A program made the position numbers and the translations under genes. 15,596 bases of DNA, from assembly GCA_900546605.1 (NCBI GenBank), contig URDV01000020.1, positions 1-15,596 of the forward strand. The letters run 5' to 3'. This DNA comes from an uncultured Prevotella sp. (lineage in GTDB: Bacteria > Bacteroidota > Bacteroidia > Bacteroidales > Bacteroidaceae). Under the pieces are notes generated by a model that saw only the letters and a list, made by a program, of their open reading frames with translations, searched no databases and had not been told where the DNA came from. Of the stretch, positions 1 through 6,488 are shown piece by piece (position 1 is the stretch's first letter; each line of letters opens with the position of its first letter).

Positions 1-58
1 ATACTTACTTGTTAACCTGTCAACTTGTTAACCCGTTAACCTGAAATTCCGCCAACGG
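1..58. repeat. GTTAAC 8-bp-phased array, copy R1
   Basis: From position 11 the sequence runs as consecutive 8-base units of the form GTTAACNN: GTTAACCT (11-18), GTCAACTT (19-26), GTTAACCC (27-34) and GTTAACCT (35-42). A spacer ending in ATTCC and the unit GCCAACGG (51-58) follow. The hexamer GTTAAC is itself palindromic. The first 16 bases recur as an exact inverted copy at 2614-2629, so the secreted-protein gene between them is bracketed. The array lies downstream of that gene's terminator. Function is unknown. Confidence 0.75.
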
Positions 59-65
59 GTATTAA

Positions 66-105
66 AAGCCCCTGCGAGCTAATATAACATAGCGCGCAGG
101 GGCTT
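66..105 (-). terminator. Intrinsic terminator of the Ig-like secreted protein gene
   Basis: Arms 66-76 and 95-105 pair perfectly over 11 bp (AAGCCCCTGCG with CGCAGGGGCTT) around an 18-base loop. Read on the minus strand the hairpin is followed by a short T-rich run (TTTTAAT). It lies 38 bases beyond the stop codon of the gene at 143-2374, which fits termination of that transcript. Confidence 0.7.
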
Positions 106-142
106 AATCTAAGTGTATGTGTTAGGTCTATGGCCTAAGTGG

Positions 143-2374
143 TTACTTTACAATCTGCTTTTTGCCATTAACGATGAACACACCATGAGCAGCCTTGTTC
201 ACCTTCACACCCTTCAGGTTGTAGATAGCCTTGCCATCTTTAGTAGTAGCCTTAATGGTGTTAATGCCAGTAGTGGTGTCAATGGTAACAGAGAAAGTAA
301 TTTCGGGGTTATAAGTAGCACCCATTGATACACCATAGTCTTCAGCAGAATCATCGGCCAAGCAGTTGTAAACAAGGCCTTCAGGCAAGGTGAAGGTGTA
401 AGTACCATCCTTTTTGAGGTTCACGTAAATGATAATCTTTGTATAGTTGGCTTGACCATCAATATCAAAAGGAAAATCTACTGATACAACCTCATTGTTA
501 AGGTTTTCACCATTTCCGTTGGTCAATTCAATAGACTCAATCTTGTCCTCACGAACCAAACCTACCTCGTCGTTGAACTCAATGGTAACTTTGTCAAGTT
601 CCTTTACAGGTTCGTTTTCAGCAGGAGTGATTTCCTTTACGGTGAGTGTGTTAGCTGCAGCAGCAATGGCTACTTCAATGTCAGTAGCATCGTTGCCTTG
701 GCCATATTGGTCAACAAAGATGTCGCTGGGAATGTTTATAATATAGTTGCCTGTTTCGTCAGCGCCTGTAGTGGTAAGGATAACTTTCTTTGCATCCTCG
801 CTGCTTACCTGGGCAGATACCTTAGCTCCAGCAGCAGAACCAAACATCGTGTTGATTTTAATTTGCTTAGTATTGTCTATGCTAACTTCGCGGTTGAAAG
901 TCAATGTGATTTCGGGGAAGGTTTCAAATTCCTTTTTAGTTGACAACTCAGCGGGGGCAATATTAACAAGAGCTAAGGCTTCAGTAGGACCATTAGCATT
1001 GATGTTGTAAGTAAGGTCGATGTCCTTGTCAAGGAATATACCCATTTGGTTGGTGATGGCGGTGTAAGGAATGTGAATAGTGTACACACCCTCGTCAGTA
1101 ACAGGTTCTTCAGTAGCATTTTCGCCTACAGCCTTCACCAAGTTGATGATTAATTTTGACTTATTTTCAGTGTTAAACTTCGCATTGATGCCTTCGGGTA
1201 GGGCTTGGCCATCCTTTTTGATGCTAATATTGTCTGTGTTGCATTCAACTTCAGTGGTGAAGCTAACCTTCACCTCGGGAACTTGGCTAAATGTGTAGCC
1301 GCTGCGTGGAGTGATGCTATCAGTCAAGAAGTCATTTTCAGCCTCAAAAGCATCAATGGCAGCCATCGCTTCAGTAGCGTCAAAGTCACCAGCCTCCATA
1401 AAGCCTACAGCGTTACCTTCATCGTTAACGTCGTTCCATGAAGTGATGATGCCAAACTTTTCGGTAAAGCTGGGGGTAATATTAAGTTGGTTACCATTAA
1501 GGTCGAACACCCAAGGAGTGCCTACTTGTACGCGACCCTCACTGGCATTCAAAATGTTACCAGCTACGCTCGGTGTGGTGGTTAATGTAGTACCACCATC
1601 TTGCTTGCCCACGAACATTTTAGCTGCCACATTGTAAGCATAGTAGTTGCCACGAGCTGACTTGAGCAAAGCGAATGTTTTCAAACCATTGTCAAGGAAA
1701 TGCTCAGTAGCGTTTTGTGTTGATGTCAAACCTGTGGGGTTATCGCTTGCGCTATAAGCCCATGCACCACGTGCGTTGAACACATAGTAAGCCTTGTTGT
1801 TGCTTAGTTGGTCGAGTGTGTTGATTTGGTTGGTAAAGGCATTGTTGCTCTTTTCCTTTTCAACAATCTCATCTACCGCTGTTTTAGTAGCTTCGTCCAA
1901 GTTGCTTACTTCGGTAATTTGAAATTGGTTACCATCATCGTCGGTGCTCCAGCCATCAATGAAGAGGTCTTTGTCATTACCAATGTTGATGCGGGTGCTA
2001 CTGCTGCTGTGATTAAAAATCCAGCGGCCTTCAGTTTGAGCAGCAGTCAGTGTGAACTGAGTGGTGGGGTAGTCGGTGAACACACCCTTGTTGCTTGACT
2101 TTGTCAAGAATTGGCTTTTGCTCAAGCTATAAACCACGTAAGTGTTTTCGCCATATTTATGAATGGCAAATTGCTGTGCTGTGCTGCTGGCATCAGCTGT
2201 GGTGTTTGTAAATTTATCGGTGCTGGCATCGAGTGCTGCACGTTTTACTGCTAAGGTGTATGCCTTGCTGTCGCTCAATTGGCTCAGTTCGGTTACAACC
2301 GTTTGTGCAGCTGCACTGCAAGTGGCAGCAAAGGCTACTGCAAGTGCAAAGAAGGATTGGGTAATCTTTCTCAT
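143..2374 (-). CDS. Secreted multidomain protein with three Ig-like domains and a C-terminal sorting-like module
   Basis: The 743-residue product starts with a signal peptide (residues 1-23; hydrophobic core FFALAVAFAA, cleavage predicted before Gln24). Two related N-terminal modules follow, about 28-158 and 184-330, each opening with a line like L-x-Q-L-S-[DN]-[SN]-K-A-Y and rich in aromatic residues. Next come three Bacterial-Ig-like (SbsA/Big_5 style) domains at about 352-458, 470-571 and 579-698. Each begins with P-x-x-x plus a strand of the V-x-[IV]-x-F-[NT]-x-E-V type. The last 41 residues hold the Y-N-L-K-G-V-K-V and G-V-F-I-V-N-G-K-K pattern found at the end of many secreted Prevotella and Bacteroides proteins. 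No catalytic domain is visible. An adhesion, matrix or carbohydrate-contacting surface role is inference only. The start is the only Met before the signal peptide. The gene stands alone, with a promoter-like box at 2527-2534. Confidence 0.85.
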   Translation of the reverse strand: MRKITQSFFALAVAFAATCSAAAQTVVTELSQLSDSKAYTLAVKRAALDASTDKFTNTTADASSTAQQFAIHKYGENTYVVYSLSKSQFLTKSSNKGVFTDYPTTQFTLTAAQTEGRWIFNHSSSSTRINIGNDKDLFIDGWSTDDDGNQFQITEVSNLDEATKTAVDEIVEKEKSNNAFTNQINTLDQLSNNKAYYVFNARGAWAYSASDNPTGLTSTQNATEHFLDNGLKTFALLKSARGNYYAYNVAAKMFVGKQDGGTTLTTTPSVAGNILNASEGRVQVGTPWVFDLNGNQLNITPSFTEKFGIITSWNDVNDEGNAVGFMEAGDFDATEAMAAIDAFEAENDFLTDSITPRSGYTFSQVPEVKVSFTTEVECNTDNISIKKDGQALPEGINAKFNTENKSKLIINLVKAVGENATEEPVTDEGVYTIHIPYTAITNQMGIFLDKDIDLTYNINANGPTEALALVNIAPAELSTKKEFETFPEITLTFNREVSIDNTKQIKINTMFGSAAGAKVSAQVSSEDAKKVILTTTGADETGNYIINIPSDIFVDQYGQGNDATDIEVAIAAAANTLTVKEITPAENEPVKELDKVTIEFNDEVGLVREDKIESIELTNGNGENLNNEVVSVDFPFDIDGQANYTKIIIYVNLKKDGTYTFTLPEGLVYNCLADDSAEDYGVSMGATYNPEITFSVTIDTTTGINTIKATTKDGKAIYNLKGVKVNKAAHGVFIVNGKKQIVK

Positions 2375-2526
2375 AAGCTATGTGATTATTTGTGTAAATA
2401 AAAATATATGTCGTCTTGTGTAGGTGTTCTACTATCTATAACGTATCTATAAATTAGAATATTAAAAACAGAATTATTAGAACCACCCTTATATGAGTTC
2501 AAGTCTCATTGTTCGTGGCTATGCTG

Positions 2527-2534
2527 CAAATGTA
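2527..2534 (-). promoter_or_regulatory. Bacteroidetes-type -7 box for the Ig-like secreted protein
   Basis: On the minus strand the sequence reads TACATTTG followed by C, a full match to TAnnTTTG. It lies 153 bases upstream of the start codon, giving a leader of roughly 145 bases. No TTTG is present 19 bases upstream, so the -33 element is weak. Upstream sequence is AT-rich. Confidence 0.5.
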
Positions 2535-2605
2535 AGGATTTTAATTAAAAGATATGAATGAATGTATATATTTTTTATATAAGCTACCCATTGGTGGAAT
2601 TCTTT

Positions 2606-2629
2606 GTTAGCGAGTTAACAAGTAAGTAT
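2606..2629. repeat. GTTAAC array, copy R2a (inverted relative to R1)
   Basis: Three units in 8-base phase: GTTAGCGA (2606-2613), GTTAACAA (2614-2621), GTAAGTAT (2622-2629). Bases 2614-2629 are the exact reverse complement of 1-16. Confidence 0.65.
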
Positions 2630-2695
2630 GCTATACACCTCTTATTATGTTAAAGTCAGAATGGTAAGAAGCTAAAGGACTTGACAAACTTATCT

Positions 2696-2745
2696 GTTAA
2701 CCTGTTAACCCGTTAACTTGTTTACTAATTCCGCCAACGCGTTAT
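2696..2745. repeat. GTTAAC array, copy R2b with CCGCCAACG tail
   Basis: Units GTTAACCT (2696-2703), GTTAACCC (2704-2711), GTTAACTT (2712-2719) and GTTTACTA (2720-2727) are followed by ATTCC and GCCAACGC (2733-2740), then GTTAT. The tail matches those of copies R1 and R3b. The array runs directly into the lone MITE-like end at 2742-2768. Confidence 0.7.
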
Positions 2746-2768
2746 CAGCTAATTTTGAATACCTACTT
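2742..2768. repeat. Solo terminal repeat of the MITE-like element
   Basis: These 27 bases match the right terminal inverted repeat of the element at 10217-10399 at 25 of 27 positions (differences at positions 1 and 7), including the full core AATTTTGAATACCTACTT. No partner end or internal sequence is recognisable nearby, so this is a remnant end or a decayed copy. Confidence 0.7.
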
Positions 2769-2832
2769 ATCAGAATGATTAGCCCTTCCTAAAGTAAATA
2801 GCCCCCTCTCTCTTTCTTGCTAAGTTTGAACG

Positions 2833-2868
2833 AAAAAAAAGAGAGAAGTCATTGCTAACTTCTCTCTT
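2833..2868 (-). terminator. Intrinsic terminator of tRNA-Leu
   Basis: On the minus strand a perfect stem (AGAGAGAAGT with ACTTCTCTCT, arms 2839-2849 and 2858-2868) with an 8-base loop is followed immediately by eight Ts (2840-2833). It begins 4 bases past the 3' end of the tRNA gene. This is a textbook rho-independent terminator. Confidence 0.92.
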
Positions 2869-2872
2869 GCGG

Positions 2873-2954
2873 TACCCAGAGCCGGGGTCGAACCGGCACG
2901 GGTTGCCCCACTGGTGTTTGAGACCAGCGCGTCTACCGATTCCGCCATCTGGGC
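2873..2954 (-). tRNA. tRNA-Leu, anticodon CAA
   Basis: The 82-base minus-strand sequence folds as a class II (long variable arm) tRNA. The acceptor stem is GCCCAGA with TCTGGGT (first pair G-U) and the discriminator is A at 2873. The anticodon stem CTGGT/ACCAG encloses the loop CTCAAAC, giving anticodon CAA, which reads UUG. The T arm carries GGTTCGACCCC. The mature 3' CCA is not fully encoded: CC follows the discriminator, then G. It has its own promoter (2989-3019) and terminator (2833-2868), so it is a single-gene transcription unit. Confidence 0.95.
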
Positions 2955-2988
2955 TGCTTCAGCAAGGCTCTTGGCCTTAAAAGCGATG

Positions 2989-3019
2989 CAAAGGTACGTG
3001 TTTTTTGCAAATCTCCAAA
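2989..3019 (-). promoter_or_regulatory. Consensus Bacteroidetes promoter of tRNA-Leu
   Basis: On the minus strand TTTG (3019-3016) and TACCTTTG (2996-2989) are separated by exactly 19 bases. Both match the Bacteroidetes -33 TTTG and -7 TAnnTTTG elements. Transcription would start about 30 bases before the tRNA. Confidence 0.85.
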
Positions 3020-3039
3020 TTTTTACCAAAGAAAAATGC

Positions 3040-3047
3040 TATTTTTG
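3040..3047 (+). promoter_or_regulatory. -7 box for the glycosylation cluster
   Basis: TATTTTTG fits TAnnTTTG and lies 62 bases before the ATG at 3110. The -33 region has no TTTG at the expected spacing, so this is weaker than the divergent tRNA promoter 20 bases away. Confidence 0.45.
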
Positions 3048-3109
3048 TGCAAAAATTAGCTATTTCGTGCTTTAATGGCACAGTTTAACCCCCTAAAACA
3101 CTCCGATTG

Positions 3110-4870
3110 ATGACCACACTGAACAGTACGCCTTTGGCTGGCAACCAGTCAATCAATCGTAGCACATGGCTGCTTTTGCTGTTGTGCTGCGTAGTATTAT
3201 TGCCCTTTTTGGGCGAAACACTCTTCAACACCCGCGGTGAGCCTCGTGAGGCAGTAGTAGCATTGTCTATGCTAAAGGATGGCAACTGGGTGTTGCCTAT
3301 TAACAATGGAGTGGACATGGCTTATAAGCCCCCCTTCTTTCATTGGTTAGTGGCTCTGTGTTCATTGCCTATAGGACATGTGACGGAGTACACATCACGT
3401 TTGCCATCGGCCTTGGCACTGATAGCAATGGTAGTGGCAGGTTTTCGCTTCTTTGCCCACCGCAGGGGTGAAATGGTGGCTTGGTACATGGCACTCATTA
3501 CGCTCACCAGTTTTGAAGTGCACCGTGCAGGAGTGGCATGTCGTGTAGACATGGTACTCACCTGCATGATGGTGTTGGCCCTTTACCAACTCTACGCTTG
3601 GGTAGAACGTGGCATGCATGGCTTACCTGTGTGGGGCATATTGTGCTTAAGTGGGGCTTTGCTCAGCAAGGGACCCGTAGGAGCCGCCTTGCCGTGCTTA
3701 GTAGTGGCGGTGTTTGCTTGGGTGCGTGGTCGTGGCTTTTGGCCCGTGTTGTGGCGCATGGCTGTGGTAGGTGTGCTGAGTTGTGTGCTACCTGCTGCGT
3801 GGTATGTGGCAGCCTATGCACAGGGTGGACAGCGTTTTCTTGACTTGGTGTATGAAGAGAATGTGTTGCGTCTGTTGGGCAAAATGACCTATGAGAGCCA
3901 TGTGAACCCTTGGCCTTATAATGTACTTACCCTCATAACAGGCTTTGTGCCTTACACCTTGTTGCTGCTCATGTCGCTCTTTGTGGTAAATTGGCGCAAG
4001 GTGATACCCGCTAACCACGCTTTAGTCAATAAGTGGAGCGGTGCATGTACTCGCTTAAAGCAAGGCATTGGTAGCATGAATGATGCACGGCTCTTTGCGC
4101 TGCTCAGCGCGGTGGTGATATTTGTGTTTTATTGCATACCCAAGAGCAAACGCAGTGTTTATTTGCTGCCCGTTTACCCCTTTGTGGCCTATTACATAGC
4201 CGAATTGCTTATATGGTTGCGTGCGCATCACCGCAAGGTGGTGAGTGCCTTTGGACTAACGATGGCAACCTTGTCGTTGTTACTCTGTGTGAGTTTTGTG
4301 GCGGTGCGTGTGGGGGTTGTGCCTGAGTCGTTGTTAGGCCAGGGTAAGCATGCAGCACAAAATGTGGCCATGTTGACAGCTTTGCGTACTACACCGCTAA
4401 ATGTGTTGCATTATGTGGCCTTCTTTATCACCTTGTTCGGAGCGTTGCATTACGTAAGGCAACGTGCTGAACGTGCCATGTGGGTGCCTGTGTTTTATAT
4501 GATCATGGCCATTTACATATCGCTTGACTGCATTTATCAACCCATGGTACTCAACACCAAGAGCGATAAGTGGATGGCCGACTATATAGCACAGCAGCAG
4601 CCTGTGGGACAAATTTATTCCTTCCGCACCGATGTAACGCCAGGCAACCCTTTGCATCCCTTCACCATTAATTATTATTTAGGTGACCGCGTAGCTCCCT
4701 TCGAAGCAATTCATCCACAGCAAGGACTACTCATTGTGGGCAATGACGAGATATGCGACTTTAGTAAACGTTATCCACACTATCAAGTAACGTTGGTAAG
4801 AGATTTTAATCACATGAGCTGTGACGACCACAAATGGCTCAAACTCTATCGCTTCGATGTCAAAAACTAA
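3110..4870 (+). CDS. ArnT/PMT-like membrane glycosyltransferase
   Basis: A 586-residue polytopic membrane protein resembling the ArnT/GT39-GT83 lipid-linked-sugar transferases. The first membrane segment (about 20-36) is followed by T-R-G-E-P-R-E-A and then N-W-V-L-P-x-N-N-G...Y-K-P-P-F-F-H-W. This is the periplasmic loop pattern in which ArnT-type enzymes carry their acidic catalytic residues and the KPP motif. Many further hydrophobic segments reach residue 480 or so. A soluble C-terminal portion of about 100 residues follows. The enzyme would move a sugar from undecaprenyl phosphate to an acceptor at the periplasmic face; the acceptor (lipid A, glycan or protein) cannot be told. ATG at 3110 is chosen over a TTG one codon earlier. 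It overlaps the next gene by 14 bases, consistent with translational coupling. Confidence 0.82.
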   Translation: MTTLNSTPLAGNQSINRSTWLLLLLCCVVLLPFLGETLFNTRGEPREAVVALSMLKDGNWVLPINNGVDMAYKPPFFHWLVALCSLPIGHVTEYTSRLPSALALIAMVVAGFRFFAHRRGEMVAWYMALITLTSFEVHRAGVACRVDMVLTCMMVLALYQLYAWVERGMHGLPVWGILCLSGALLSKGPVGAALPCLVVAVFAWVRGRGFWPVLWRMAVVGVLSCVLPAAWYVAAYAQGGQRFLDLVYEENVLRLLGKMTYESHVNPWPYNVLTLITGFVPYTLLLLMSLFVVNWRKVIPANHALVNKWSGACTRLKQGIGSMNDARLFALLSAVVIFVFYCIPKSKRSVYLLPVYPFVAYYIAELLIWLRAHHRKVVSAFGLTMATLSLLLCVSFVAVRVGVVPESLLGQGKHAAQNVAMLTALRTTPLNVLHYVAFFITLFGALHYVRQRAERAMWVPVFYMIMAIYISLDCIYQPMVLNTKSDKWMADYIAQQQPVGQIYSFRTDVTPGNPLHPFTINYYLGDRVAPFEAIHPQQGLLIVGNDEICDFSKRYPHYQVTLVRDFNHMSCDDHKWLKLYRFDVKN

Positions 4871-5243
4871 AGGTAAAACAGCTGGACAAGCCTTACGTTT
4901 TGTGTTAGTAGGAGGCTTTGCCACGGCCCTGCATTATGGTCTTTACTTGCTGTTGCGCTGGGTGATGCCGCTGAATGTGGCCTATACCTTGGGTTATGTG
5001 TTGAGTTTTGTGGTAAACTTTTACTTAACAGCTTGGTTCACCTTTCGCATAGCTCCCTCGTGGCGCAAGTTGGTGGGCATGGGGGGCGCACATGGCGTGA
5101 ACTATGTGTTACACATGGTATTGCTCAATGTGTTTTTGTGGTTAGGTGTACCCTCAGCATGGGCACCTTTGCCTGTATTTGCTATAGCAGTGCCAGTTAA
5201 CTTTGTGCTGGTAAGGTTTGTTTTTACGCGTAGGCGGAAGTAG
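4857..5243 (+). CDS. GtrA family membrane protein (probable lipid-linked sugar flippase)
   Basis: A 128-residue protein with four hydrophobic segments at about 13-35, 40-62, 73-96 and 103-124, and basic ends (T-K-G-K at the start, T-R-R-R-K at the end). The opening R-F-V-L-V-G-G-F-A-T-A-L-H-Y and the internal S-F-V-V-N-F-Y-x-x-x-W-F-T-F are typical of the GtrA family. Family members are thought to flip undecaprenyl-phosphate-linked sugars across the inner membrane. The ATG at 4857 is preferred over a GTG at 4821 because the family normally starts shortly before the R-F-x-x-V-G-G motif. It overlaps the ArnT-like gene and precedes a GtrB-like gene, which supports the role. Confidence 0.88.
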   Translation: MSKTKGKTAGQALRFVLVGGFATALHYGLYLLLRWVMPLNVAYTLGYVLSFVVNFYLTAWFTFRIAPSWRKLVGMGGAHGVNYVLHMVLLNVFLWLGVPSAWAPLPVFAIAVPVNFVLVRFVFTRRRK

Positions 5244-5272
5244 TTGACAAGTTAACGGGTAAGTTTGTCAAG
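5243..5272. repeat. GTTAAC array, copy R3a
   Basis: GTTGACAA (5243-5250), GTTAACGG (5251-5258), GTAAGTTT (5259-5266) and GTCAAG. The first base is the last base of the gtrA stop codon. Bases 5248-5265 are the exact reverse complement of 6443-6460, so the GT2 gene is bracketed by an 18-bp inverted repeat. Confidence 0.65.
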
Positions 5273-5311
5273 TTTTTTTAAATTTCTTACCTTTCAAAAA
5301 GTAACAGACCT

Positions 5312-5335
5312 GTTAACTAATTTCGCCAACGTGTT
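5312..5335. repeat. GTTAAC repeat, copy R3b with CGCCAACG tail
   Basis: GTTAACTA (5312-5319), then ATTTC and GCCAACGT (5325-5332), followed by GTT. This is the same order and spacing as the end of copy R2b (GTTTACTA, ATTCC, GCCAACGC, GTT). It sits 17 bases before the GT2 start codon, inside the gene cluster. Confidence 0.65.
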
Positions 5336-5351
5336 GTATAAAAAAATAATC

Positions 5352-6296
5352 ATGACACTTTCAATCATAGTTCCTTGTTACAATGAAGAGGCGGTGTTGC
5401 CTGAAACCACGCAGCGCCTCACCTCAATGCTCGACCATTTGCAGGCTGTGGGTAAAATAACTGACGGCTGCATAGTGTATGTGAATGATGGTAGCACCGA
5501 CCACACGTGGTCGCTCATAGCACAATATGCGCAGCAAGATGAGCGTGTAAAGGGCTTGTCGCTGGCTCATAACGCAGGACACCAACAAGCCTTGTGGGCA
5601 GGACTTGAATGGGCTGCCACACACAGCCATGCTGCTGTGAGTATTGATGCCGACTTGCAAGACGATGTGGCTGCTATAGAGCAAATGGTTGATTACTTTA
5701 ATCAGGGCATTGACGTGGTGTATGGGGTGCGTCGGGAGCGTACCACCGATACATGGTTTAAGCGCAGTACGGCACAAGGCTTTTACCGCATCATGCACCT
5801 AATGGGGGCACAGGTGGTGTACAACCATGCCGACTTTAGGTTGCTCTCACAGCGTGCTTTGCAAGCCTTGATGCAGTATCCTGAGCGCAACTTGTTTTTG
5901 CGCGGTATGGTAACTACCTTGGGCTTTAACACAGCCATGGTGTATTACGATCGTGCAGAGCGCTTTGCAGGAGAGTCAAAGTATCCTTTGCGCAAGATGT
6001 TAGCCTTTGCTGTTGATGGCATCACCTCGTTTTCGGTACGTCCGTTGCAGTTTATAACCTATTTAGGTTTATCCTTTATGGTCATATCGTTGTGTGCCAT
6101 AGTTTATGGCATAGTGTCGTATGTAGAGGGCAGAGCCATTGCGGGATGGACATCGCAGTTGGTCAGTATATGGTTTATAGGGGGTGCCATATTATTGGCT
6201 TGTGGCATCATAGGTGAGTATGTGGGCAAAATTTATACCGAAGTAAAGCGACGTCCGCGTTACTTTATTGACAAAACCACCTTTGAACAAAAATAA
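5352..6296 (+). CDS. GtrB/DPM1-like family 2 glycosyltransferase (undecaprenyl-phosphate glycosyltransferase)
   Basis: A 314-residue enzyme. The N-terminal GT-A fold starts S-I-I-V-P-C-Y-N-E-E (4-13), has V-N-D-G-S-T-D (44-50) for nucleotide-sugar binding and a DxD-type motif in D-A-D-L-Q-D-D (99-105). Two C-terminal membrane segments (about 233-257 and 267-290) are followed by the G-E-Y-V-G-K-I-Y-x-E-x-K-x-R-P-x-Y signature of GtrB and related polyprenyl-phosphate glucosyl or mannosyl transferases. It should transfer a sugar from a nucleotide sugar to undecaprenyl phosphate on the cytoplasmic side; the sugar is not readable. ATG at 5352 is chosen. An upstream TTG at 5265 would add 29 residues derived from repeat sequence and lacks family support. 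The 108-base gap from gtrA carries two repeat copies. Confidence 0.9.
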   Translation: MTLSIIVPCYNEEAVLPETTQRLTSMLDHLQAVGKITDGCIVYVNDGSTDHTWSLIAQYAQQDERVKGLSLAHNAGHQQALWAGLEWAATHSHAAVSIDADLQDDVAAIEQMVDYFNQGIDVVYGVRRERTTDTWFKRSTAQGFYRIMHLMGAQVVYNHADFRLLSQRALQALMQYPERNLFLRGMVTTLGFNTAMVYYDRAERFAGESKYPLRKMLAFAVDGITSFSVRPLQFITYLGLSFMVISLCAIVYGIVSYVEGRAIAGWTSQLVSIWFIGGAILLACGIIGEYVGKIYTEVKRRPRYFIDKTTFEQK

Positions 6297-6332
6297 CGTA
6301 ACATCCCTTTTGGGGGAAAATAACTCCTATAA

Positions 6333-6375
6333 CAAATGTGGCTGTAACCTTACTGCAAGGCTACAGCCACATTTG
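6333..6375. terminator. Strong stem-loop between convergent genes
   Basis: Arms 6333-6346 and 6362-6375 pair perfectly over 14 bp (CAAATGTGGCTGTA with TACAGCCACATTTG). The stem extends inside by CCTT/AAGG after one mismatch. No long T tract follows on either strand. Its place 36 bases past the GT2 stop, between converging genes, suggests bidirectional termination or mRNA 3' end protection. Confidence 0.6.
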
Positions 6376-6435
6376 CTATGGGGGCAAACGCTGTTTAAAC
6401 GCTATTTAAATGGCCTACTAAGCCTATTGTTACTC

Positions 6436-6483
6436 GTCAACTAACTTACCCGTTAACTTGTTAACCTGTTAACCCGTCAACTA
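6436..6483. repeat. GTTAAC array, copy R4 (six consecutive units)
   Basis: The longest in-phase run: GTCAACTA (6436-6443), ACTTACCC (6444-6451), GTTAACTT (6452-6459), GTTAACCT (6460-6467), GTTAACCC (6468-6475) and GTCAACTA (6476-6483). It stops 5 bases before the stop codon of the DUF3109 gene and lacks the CGCCAACG tail. Bases 6443-6460 are inverted at 5248-5265. Confidence 0.75.
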
Positions 6484-6488
6484 AATTG

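Larger units (their letters stand above)
2375..2872. other. Long intergenic region with promoter, repeats and tRNA terminator
   Basis: This 498-base gap holds no convincing gene. From left to right it contains: the leader of the secreted-protein mRNA, with a possible small hairpin (ATGAG/CTCAT, around 2495-2511); its -7 box at 2527-2534; a very AT-rich stretch near 2535-2585; the reverse-oriented GTTAAC array at 2606-2629; unassigned sequence at 2630-2695; a second array at 2696-2740 joined to a lone MITE end at 2742-2768; and the tRNA terminator at 2833-2868. Confidence 0.6.

Noticed and set aside
1311..1637. 108-residue + strand frame inside the Ig-like protein gene
   Set aside because: Low-complexity Ser/Ala/Val composition typical of an antisense shadow. 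The minus-strand gene has a signal peptide, domains and terminator.
4821..4856. Earlier GTG start for gtrA
   Set aside because: The added 12 residues are polar, out of line with the family, and lie deep inside the preceding gene. ATG at 4857 fits better.
5265..5351. Earlier TTG start for the GT2 gene
   Set aside because: The extension would be translated from repeat sequence, and GT2 proteins of this type begin just before the S-I-I-V-P-x-Y-N-E-E motif.
6436..6483. GTTAAC array as a CRISPR array
   Set aside because: The unit is 8 bases with no spacers, and no cas genes are present.
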